Below are positions 1 to 8,156 of a DNA stretch of 12,719 bases, one piece after another. The notes under the pieces are model-generated. The model saw only the letters and a list, made by a program, of their open reading frames with translations. It made no database searches and was not told the origin of the DNA. This DNA comes from Volvariella volvacea V23 (taxonomy: Eukaryota; Basidiomycota; Agaricomycetes; Agaricales; Pluteaceae): contig KB722753.1 of NCBI GenBank assembly GCA_000349905.1, positions 680,477-693,195 of the forward strand, written 5' to 3'. Position 1 is the stretch's first letter, and every line of letters begins with the position of its first letter. The position numbers and the translations under genes were made by a program.

Positions 1-240
1 TAGCACACAAAAGATAGATTGCGCAGATGGTAATGCTCACATACCATCAAATCCAATACCTTATCATGAACTCCTTGTATATCCAACTGCTGGTAAAGTG
101 AATTTACTTTGACATGAAATTTGAGTATATTCATGGTTTATTTAACAGAGATACTGAAGTGATAACTAGAAGCTACTTCAAGTTTTATTCTCAGTATTCT
201 CTGATGCCTGTTTCAAACATTGCCCACGGTGTCATGTGAA

Positions 241-300
241 TTATCATTAATAATCATTAATAATTATCAATATTAATAGATAAAATCTTAAATATTATGA
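241..300. repeat. AT-rich low-complexity patch
   Basis: The stretch is almost entirely A and T, with two near-adjacent copies of ATCATTAATA followed by further ATTAAT/AATATT units. It looks like simple sequence; no gene or transposon protein is associated with it. Confidence 0.5.
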
Positions 301-423
301 ATGTAGTCAGATACATCTTGAATTCAGAGCTGCCAAAATTATAAATCTTATCAATACTACAAACATTATCAACACAAAGTATTATAACAATATATCTATC
401 TATTTTATTCAAAAATCAGTTTA

Positions 424-612
424 ATAAAACTTAGAAAAGTAGGTTATAGCTGGCATCTGGCAAGTCCAAATTTAGATTTCTTACTTATTAGGATTGAATT
501 TTATTAGAGATAGCTAACAGCTAGCTAGCTCTAATAGAATTCAATCCTAACAAAAAAAACCAGACTTGGACCTGTCAGATACCAGCCATGGCCTACTCTT
601 CTAAGTCTTATT
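424..612. repeat. Imperfect foldback inverted repeat, MITE-like
   Basis: Two arms of about 90 bp face each other with a short centre around AGCTAGCTAGCT (520-530). The outer block 431-473 pairs with 562-604, and the inner block 488-515 pairs with about 523-550. In the outer block 34 of 43 positions pair, and all nine mismatches are transitions. There is no transposase and no certain target-site duplication, so this may be a non-autonomous foldback element or simply a decayed inverted duplication. Confidence 0.7.
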
Positions 613-1042
613 CTCTTCTAGAACATGCTACATATTGCTAGATACACTATTGACCAACACCCCACTAGACTGTTCATCAAAACACCAGCATAACATAATG
701 GATATATGATCTAAAAAATATATCTTTACCATCAGCTTCACAGAAGTGCTGTGTCAATCTGATTACGTGGAAGTACCACAACAACCAATCAAATCTCATG
801 AGTAGTAAACTCGATCCTACTTAGTATATGCCAGCAATTGTTTTTGATTGCACCTTCCACTTGTCCATTTGATATTCAGAAGCATGCTTGTTTTCTCCAG
901 CACTCCTACTAAGAGAGAACAGATAGATACAGGATGATACTATGGTATAGGAAAGCCACCAAGCCTGTCAAACATGAGAGTGAAGCTCAAAGCAATGACA
1001 AAAAACTCAAAAGAAATTTCATACACCACTCAATTACACCAC

Positions 1043-1771
1043 TCAATCACAAACTTCAATTTGCCAGCTGAATCTACGAAAACGCTCATGACCCCAGTCC
1101 ATAACTCTCATGCCCGGAATGATTTCTACATGCATGAGCTAAACAGCATAGTGCGAGGATACAAGGGTGGAACTCACCTGTTCCTATCCAGTTGACTTGG
1201 ACTATATGCGCACCTGGTGGAACGATTATCGTTCTGCGACTAAATCCAAGTGCCCAGCAGCGTGGGGCATCCTCACCACAGTCTAAAAATTGGTCGAAAT
1301 CAAAATCCGAAGTGACGGTCTGTGGAACAAAATCCACATAAATGGCAAATTGAGAATCCCGGGTATCAATATCAATCACTGAGAGCTGATGAGGTTTGTC
1401 CCAGTCGAAGACATACTCCGCTGGTACTGGCTCATTATATTTTCCAGGTAAGACAGTATTTGGTGTCCACCTTTGAAATACTCTGGGGTGTTGACATGTC
1501 CATGTGGATGACAAAGCTGTATCAACCTCTGAGACTGAAAAATCGAAGGTTAAGAGTCCAGAAATTCATAAGGTCATGTATTTCCAGGTTTATGATGTAA
1601 ATTATTCTTACCAGGAGCAATTTCTATACCACTTGATACAAATACAAGGATCAGAATGGCAATACCCACCAGAATAATGGGGGCCAGAATGTCCATCCAC
1701 CAAAGTCTTTTTTGTGATGGATGGACACTCTTTAAGTTACGTTGTGTTTTGTACACGATGGGCAATTTAAG
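1043..1771 (-). other. C-terminal transmembrane helix plus Cys-containing extracytosolic domain
   Basis: Three exons (1771-1612, 1534-1178, 1125-1043) follow the point where Ppo proteins normally end. Residues about 982-1001 form one hydrophobic helix (from ILAPIILVGIAILILVFV), preceded by Lys-Arg and Trp-Trp, which by the positive-inside rule places the last 145 residues outside the cytosol. That tail has four Cys (1021, 1093, 1100, 1152) that could form two disulfides, and motifs YVFDWDKPH, VIDIDTRDSQFAIYVD, DCGEDAPRC and IIVPPGAHIVQVNW that suggest a beta-rich fold. I cannot name the domain. Confidence 0.65.
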
Positions 1772-4700
1772 CTGAGAGGATCCTTTACACTTAAAATAAG
1801 TGTAAGCATGCATGCTATACTGGGCAAGGGAATGACTTGGACTCACCTCGACTTTCAAGCTTTGAGGGAATGAATCCCACACTCTTCCATAATGGAAATG
1901 GGCAGGCTGTCAGTGGGGGTAGTTTATGAATATTGACAGATCTTCAATCTGACTGAACATACTTTCGTCATTTGTTCCATCTCAGAGTGGGCTAATCGCA
2001 GATTGCTTAAGCAGAAGATATGCCTCAACATCTAGTACAAGAAGCCGAGAATGTGAATTATCACACTGTGAAGTCGTGGCATTTACATACCTCTGGTATG
2101 ATCTTAAACTGAGGTGAGTAGGTATACCACGTCTTAAGGTCTTTGAACTCACATCATCAAGTAATGGCTGTACAGGACATCTATGGAGCCCAAAGCCTTG
2201 AAGGGATGGAACCTTTCGTTCAGGTTGTACCGAGGGCGGATCCTCAAACTCCATCTCCTGGTTCAAATGTGAGAAGGAAGTCATAGCAGAAAAAGAACTC
2301 ATACATCCATGTGCGCGAGTCCGAAGTTGGCTTGCACAATGCAGCCCTCTTTGATACGCCATAATTCTATTGGAGCACCTTCGTTCATGAGATCAATATC
2401 TAATTTGTTTTGAAGATCGTTGTCTTGTGCATTTTCTTTGTGTCCAGGGGTATGGTTTGAGGGCTTCGCTCTCCCCTTGGGGTTATACCTTCGATACAGT
2501 GAAAATGGTTGACCGATTCCTGTGCTCAGGATGAATACCTAGTATACTTAAAGAAATTGGGTACATACGTTGTGCCTCTTTACAAAATCCCAAGACCCTG
2601 GCCTTCTTCTCCCCACCGCCGTGATCCGTGTCCCAGCCCTTTCTACAAATGTCTGATAATTTGTCTAGATCATCCTTTCTTTGTGGATCCAAGTAGAATT
2701 GAACAATCCTAGTGCATGCTGCCATCAATATCACTAGGAGTGAGCTCCATGACAAGTGATGAAGACACAGGGCAGTTACCTGATGCCAATTGAACCGAGG
2801 CAATGACTGCCAAACACAACACATTTGCTACAACACGATTGGTCTCCAGCTTCCTGACCTCCTCCATTATTTGAGTTTCTTTGAAGTGTTTCATCTTCAA
2901 GTGACGATGAACCACCTCTTCAAACTGTCCTATTTTATAGCTTCTGTTTGCCGCTGCAATGCGAGCCAGCAAAGTTCCAGATCTTGCACTTTGCCCCGGT
3001 ATTAGAACTCCTCCAAAAAGCTCCCCAATAACCTGGCGTATGGAACTATACCAACTCTATACGACATATCAGCAGACTTCTCGCTAATATATGCAGCGAC
3101 TCACCCGTTGTCTACTACTGCTTGACGTTATCCTAAGGAATTCTTCCCTGAGATAGGTTGTATATTTCTGACTGACGACCTTTAACTCCTTCATCTTTTT
3201 CTGTTGGTCATCTTGTTGAAGATCTCCTGCGGTAAAAAGCGCCCTAGCAGTGGTGAGTCTGGTTGAAAAAGATGCATGCGCACACCACACACTTGAATAT
3301 TGCCGCTAAATCTATGAAGTGTTCTTGTAGCTTGAGGTTATCCATACCAGCGGGATAGCCACACTCCATATGAAATAAAAGGTAAGCGCTCCATAATTTG
3401 AACTCAACCACCTACAATTTGCTCCAGAGCCCATTGGGTGCAAGCAGGAATTATAACATCCTGCGCAATATCGATCACGCCGGACCTGCAATATAACGGT
3501 CAAACAAAGATTCTTGTGTCTCTGTGCTCCTACCTCGTAACATATTTTTGAACCCCCTCACGCACCCTGGTAGACAGAAACTTTAAATGTGACATAGTAA
3601 ATCGTTGTTCCGGAATTAAGGCGTAAAGAGACTAATCTAACATTAGGATGCTTCAAGACCCAATCTAGAACAACACACCATCATTTGGTCTTGATCGTGG
3701 CTATATGGAACTTAATGGCATGTTGCTAGCAGGGAGATTCGACATACTGGCTTATCTCATCAAAACTAAGTAGATATCTGCCAAGTTGAATAAATAAATG
3801 GATGATCACAGGTGAGTAGAGGAACTAACCCATATCCATCTGTCAGACTGTCAAAACTATGCTGATCATATATGGTATGGAAACTGGGATTCCTAAGCAT
3901 CCATCGGATGGATTTGAGGGTGGTGAGCTCAACTCGATCTAGGTTCATACACACATGAGTTGTTAGCACTCGGAATAATAGCACATGTCCTTCATGAACA
4001 TACCTGGTTTGATCTCACCGAATCTTCTTACAGGAATTTTATCTGGCAAGATAAGCGGGTAGCGCCAAGATGAATTTTTGCTCTCAGAAATTAACGAAGT
4101 TGAATGAAGGAAAATTACTATTAATATTGCATTAGTCTCCTTCTGTTTAGGTTTGCCACAGGTGAAACTACAAGCGTCAACTTACACTGTGACAACACTC
4201 CTACCCCTGCCCCAGGATTCCAGTATCTAGCAATATCGATGTTGTGATTCTGTTTCCAGCCTCCACGGAGATCCAGAACTGAACAGTCACACGCTGTGTC
4301 AACCAAACCAGGCGAATCATTGGAACTAATGACTTACTCGTTTTATGAATTGGGTCTGAACGTATGGTATTCGCCTGCAGCCACTTGAATAAATCGTCTA
4401 TTGTTATTGTCAAGTTACTCCTCACGAGATCAACAAGTAGGCCATATGTCTGGACTCGTTTAAGATCCTTGAAACAGGAGCAAACAAGGTTCACCTCACC
4501 ATAGTACGTCCAAGCGCATACCCATCTGATATTCTTCTCTCGCACAAGAGGCCCACCTATTCCCAGTCAGGACACCTGGCAATTACACAACTTGAATTAT
4601 ATCATACGACAAGATCCACATCATCAATATACTCATACAACCCCTTTTCATCTCCACTGGTCATTTTTGGATTAAGCTCATTGAATCTTTTATAACCTGA

Positions 4701-5945
4701 AGCAAAAATAGCAGATTATTGGCACCTGACAGATAAGCAATACTCACGTTGAAGGTACAGAGACTGTCGGTATCTGTTAAACGCGACAAGCTTCATTGCC
4801 CTACCTTTTTCAATGAGATTCACAAGCTTGTCCTTCATCTTGTCTGGGAGGTTGTACCTTGTCGGTTCTCCTGCAGGGGTGGATATACCAATAAGCAGGA
4901 TACGACTGAGATCCTTCTTGTCTGGGTAATCAGGGATGATTTCCATGGGTGAGAACGCTGGAGACTTCGTGTCAACAGTGAAAAGAGAATGAAGTATCAG
5001 AACGAGATGGAACAGAGAGTCCATGTGATGACATACGGAATACAACGCCCAGGAAGCAGCATAACGAAGAAATTTTGATTCCTGATACAAAGCTAAGAGT
5101 TGAGTGGGCTGTAGGCATCTTTTGCCTCACTGTTTTAGGGAGTGTGGGGCAGAAATTCATGGGAATCTTTCGCCCACTCGTTTGAATGCCTAGTAATCCA
5201 CCCATAAAATCTTGAATGACGAGGTCTATGAACAATTTGCGATTGATGATCCGAGCGATCCTAAAGCACTCTCTGCTAGCTAAGCTAGGCACATCCTCCT
5301 TCAATCTATCTACTAAAAACTGTTTCCCGTTAGTCAATATACTGGTATGTCAAGGAAGTTCTTACATTATGGTTCCGACTGAATAGAATAAGAATAGCCT
5401 GGACAAGAAGCTCAGAAAGCTGAGGTTCAGCTTTGTCTACAGAATGATGAACACTGTCACGTTCAATCTTTCCACCACTGTGATCGTTATGCTGGTCACG
5501 ATCAGCCTGGGGACCATATAAAGGTGACAAATCAAGGAATGGGGACGTTTTGTTGGAGTGTGAGTTGCTGTCTTGGTCAAGTGTAATCTAGCTTAAGACT
5601 ATCAGTTGCGTCATAAAACAAGCTTAACAAGACTCACAGATAAGACATTGAATAGTGCATAGGCTACCGCATTGATATTTTTGGTATGCGGTTTTCGCTC
5701 CTCTGGTTTCCTGGTTCCGAACAACTTGTCTACAACCTCTTTAGCAGTTGGCCGCCCCTCGATTTCTGTCCTTCCTGAACCTGGTGTTTTTGCATAGCGC
5801 CAATCAAGTTCTGAGACACCTACATTCTCAGAATCATCATCTGGAAGTGATGATCCTGATTCCTCCAAGTCGCTCACTGAACTCGAATCCGTACTCTCGG
5901 ATCTGTCATAAGGAACTTCTGATCTTGGTTCTTCCGAGTTGCTCA
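1043..5945 (-). CDS. Ppo / linoleate-diol-synthase-like dioxygenase-P450 fusion with C-terminal membrane anchor (5' end missing)
   Basis: Deduced from 27 exons of about 1153 residues, counted from the first complete codon at 5943. Known of the family: Ppo enzymes join a haem dioxygenase, which hydroperoxidises C18 fatty acids, to a P450-like isomerase. Seen here, in order: an acidic Ser/Glu/Asp-rich start (1-50); Ppo-type dioxygenase segments including DLSPLYG (121-127), FSRNHN (171-176), PAG (about 283-285), RYKRFNELNP (327-336) and GYALGRTM plus LVRS (368-386); P450-like segments including LTDGYG, HHDQDQMM, ExxR as EAQR (796-799) and GFGLHRCP with the haem Cys near 897; a transmembrane helix (about 982-1001); a C-terminal domain ending at a TGA at 1045-1043. 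Odd: the Tyr-x-x-His and distal His motifs are missing from the dioxygenase. The exon at 5945 opens in mid-codon after an acceptor, so at least one 5' exon is missing. Family call fairly sure; activity doubtful. Confidence 0.75.
1847..4003 (-). other. P450-like half of the Ppo-like protein
   Basis: Covers roughly residues 490-954. Order of marks: RWMLRNPSFHTIYDQ and LTDGYG; FDE followed by HHDQDQMM (the family has a KHDxDxAM stretch here); VIDIAQDVI (family: VDIVRDVI); an I-helix-like VVANVLCLAVIASVQLA; FYLD; EAQR as ExxR; a SLYRR stretch; GFGLHRCP carrying the probable haem-thiolate Cys; then MLRHIF and the terminal FPQSLKVE motif. A Lys/Glu-rich insert of about 30 residues precedes the I-helix-like segment. 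Unlike the dioxygenase half, the key haem residues of this half are present. Confidence 0.7.
4186..5945 (-). other. Degenerate haem-dioxygenase half of the Ppo-like protein
   Basis: Covers roughly residues 50-450. The block from the Asn-Lys-Thr-Ser before DLSPLYG through FSRNHN and the helix ending LLGIQ corresponds to the middle of Ppo dioxygenase domains. After residue 239 the model jumps to a segment matching the family's later part (DLSRILL...PAGEP). The interval that normally carries Tyr-Arg-Trp-His is not encoded. The segment that should hold the distal His before DLSPLYG reads ALFNVLSITLDQD, with no His. Haem binding is therefore doubtful; this is inferred from remembered family motifs. 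Confidence 0.6.
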
Positions 5946-7300
5946 CTGTTGATCATTGAATCAGCACAGGGGGGTCGTGGTCAATTATAGAAAATACAGA
6001 AAAAACAAACACAAATAAACTGCTTGGGCATTGATCCTCGACCTGTATGCTCTTCCGCAAGGTTTCTGGGCGAGTTCAAAGGCACGAAAGGTCTAAGATA
6101 CTCTCTACGTCAGCATGTTACAGCAAGAATTACACGAGGGTCATAGGGCCCGTGCAACTGGCCCCTTGCTTACACGCCTAAGATGATAATCTCCTTTCTT
6201 CACTCGTGACCTCGACAATTCATAGAAGTCTCTCTGTGCAATAATTTAAACCACTTGTAATTGGAATCTAAAGAGGAATGTACCCATATCTCTTCTGATT
6301 GTTCACTTTGTTTGGTGCTCATGGCCTGATTGTGTCCGTATCCGTGGTCAGGGTTTTAGTGTAACCCTCAGACAGTGGCAGGTCCGTAAAGTATGGTGAG
6401 TACGATTTTCTTTCTCGGTGCCTGGTTATTTATGTACTATAAGCTTAGCCTGAGTGTTGAAGGGTAAACGAACTAGCGGGTAATTGCGATCCGCCGATGG
6501 CAGTCGCGGTACTGCGCCGTTTGCATTGATGGCGAAGACGGCCGTCAACACGTGTAATGAGCTGAGGATCAGGAGTTTATAGTAATGAACTCGAAGCAGG
6601 TCAATGCAAATATTGGTTCAGAAAATCGCTATATCACTTTCTAGCAGTGGTCCATTGGTGAACAAAATGATGGGTCGAAGTGAGTGGCTCCTGGCTTACA
6701 TTGGTAAGTCGTTGTAATGAAACACTTGATGACGTCTATACTTGCTTCAATCCACGTTGCATCTTGCAACGAATGGAATGGAAGGATCTACTGTGTCATT
6801 AAGTAGCATAAAATGACGACTTGCAGTAGGAATAGGAACGAATCGCGGTTGAGGAACTTCAGATTTGATCCCTAGGACATTTACGACACATTGTTGGAGG
6901 CCAAACACTTCATCGACCACGGTATGAACGTTACGAACTTGGTTTCATTGTGGATCCTGAGCGCAATCGTCGTTAATGTATGGCTGGCGGCTTTGAGCCT
7001 TTGACCGAGTGCATTTTCCCATTGATCTCCGGACTCCGAGTCACGGCATATGCTCATTGTGACTACTGAAACGATATCCTACTACTGCCATTTCGGTGCT
7101 GAAGTACTACCTATATCCTGACGTCCGGATACTACTGCACGACCATGGAACGATCAAAAAACCTATCAACCCCGGATGGTGACACATGCACCACAAGCGG
7201 ATACTACATGCCGACACCGTCCCAGAAGGTCCCGATTCCTTGTTTGATACATACATTCATTCATCCGAGCGCTTGATCTTCACTATTGTCAATTAGGTTA
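5946..7300. other. Gene-poor stretch upstream of the Ppo-like gene
   Basis: No confident coding sequence. The first exon and promoter of the minus-strand Ppo-like gene should be here, because the exon starting at 5945 follows an AACAG acceptor and needs a phase-1 donor upstream. A minus-strand ATG at 6322-6320 opens a short Ser/Glu/Gln-rich frame that could supply the start through a weak GTGAAC donor. That would need an intron of about 360 bp, far longer than the rest, so I do not assign it. Confidence 0.4.
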
Positions 7301-8156
7301 GGTGGTTTTTGAGTCAAATATGTGGTGCAAGTTTGGCACGAGCTCCTTCGCACTACTGGAAGAGCTAAGGGCCACTGAAGGGACGGCTGACGACGTGCAT
7401 GACCATGACTCCAATGGTGTGTTGCCACCATTTGAACATACTACGCCAGACTCTAATGCCAGGCGGAGACGATCTGAAGAGTACCAGGTCTGAGATCTGT
7501 GGTTCAACTACTCATTACGTTCAGATTCTGATGGAATATCGACCCGCCGGTGCTGTGACCCAAGCCCTGCAAGATTCTCATCGTATACCCTCGTTGGGGT
7601 CTGCTTAATGCTCAGGATGGGCCTTCTTGCTGCCTGACAAGCTCTTGCGAAGAAAAACTCTGTTAGGAACTGATTATACGCGGCTTCGTATGAGACTTGA
7701 AACAATAGTGTTTACGAGAAGTAGTAGGGCACATAGTAGGATTTGAGGAGGATTCAGGTGTGGAGAAGCAATGAGGTCGTCAGCTCGCACCTTATTATGC
7801 ACGATTGCGGCCCACAACCACCACGAATACTGGCCAACGTCGAGCCCGAGTTTATTATGATGCAGGGACTTTTTTTAACTCTATTTGGGTGGCCAACCCA
7901 GGCTGAGGCGGTGCTCAGGCCCTGTCTACGACGGTACATCGCATGCAGTCTGTAAAAGCGAATAAAATATAAACGAGTCCATGAGAGACGCCTGACTAAA
8001 GGAAGCTGATCATGGTTAAGGTCCATCGAGGCCTGCTCGTAATATCGGTGAGGGCGACCATCTCGCCGGAATGCAGGGACATTTGATATTAAAAATCTAT
8101 GCAGAATAGTAATACTATACAATTGATACGGATAGAATAAGAAGTAATTGAGTAAT
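7301..8156. other. No recognised gene
   Basis: Short overlapping open frames occur on both strands. A plus-strand frame with an ATG at 7320 gives about 57 hydrophilic residues and ends at 7493. A minus-strand frame spans 7754-8203. Neither has a recognisable motif or a convincing splice partner. I see no RNA gene or repeat here. Confidence 0.4.

Larger units (their letters stand above)
1..1042. other. AT-rich non-coding flank
   Basis: No coding region was recognised in this stretch on either strand; the open frames are short and not protein-like. It lies downstream of the minus-strand gene that ends at 1043, so its right edge should hold that gene's 3' UTR. It contains an AT-rich simple-sequence patch around 241-300 and a foldback element around 424-612. 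Base composition is clearly more AT-rich than the P450 region at the other end of the window. Confidence 0.6.
1043..5945 (-). other. Exon-intron model of the Ppo-like gene
   Basis: Exons in transcription order: 5945-5638, 5587-5366, 5319-5131, 5081-5037, 4964-4748, 4696-4608, 4556-4500, 4449-4338, 4293-4186, 4117-4004, 3938-3830, 3777-3748, 3700-3677, 3636-3562, 3485-3416, 3363-3293, 3243-3105, 3032-2780, 2733-2569, 2519-2305, 2257-2153, 2108-2091, 2031-1963, 1906-1847, 1771-1612, 1534-1178, 1125-1043. Introns are 40-77 bp and all GT-AG; several contain CTAAC- or CTGAC-like branch points (for example 5365-5320 and 4003-3939). All phases agree from end to end. Least certain are intron 5036-4965 (AAG acceptor, length a multiple of three), the acceptor at 4294 (a CAG about 12-15 nt downstream keeps frame), the 40-bp intron 3676-3637 and exon 3363-3293. 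Confidence 0.65.

Noticed and set aside
3720..3750. TAG after the Tyr-Val-Glu-Ser-Pro-Cys read-through as a gene end
   Set aside because: A GTATGT donor at 3747 with an acceptor at 3701 gives HHDQDQMM, which matches the family; the read-through is intronic.
4602..4611. TGA at 4604-4602 as end of a separate dioxygenase-only gene
   Set aside because: A GTATGA donor just before it joins in phase to 4556, and the joined sequence continues the Ppo pattern (V-D-L-V-V-G-L, then GYALGRTM and LVRS).
5944..5946. GTG at this position as start of the Ppo-like gene
   Set aside because: Nuclear fungal genes do not start at GTG, and the base before it ends an AACAG splice acceptor; the codon is completed from an upstream exon.
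6020..6095. Possible tRNA-like sequence on the minus strand
   Set aside because: A B-box-like stretch is present, but there is no matching acceptor stem or A box at the right distance.
7050..7215. Repeated GGATACTAC-like motif
   Set aside because: Only a few short, imperfect, irregularly spaced copies; not distinguishable from chance.
7302..7493. Small plus-strand gene of about 57-63 residues
   Set aside because: No motif, no start context and no splice partner; equally long frames lie on the other strand.
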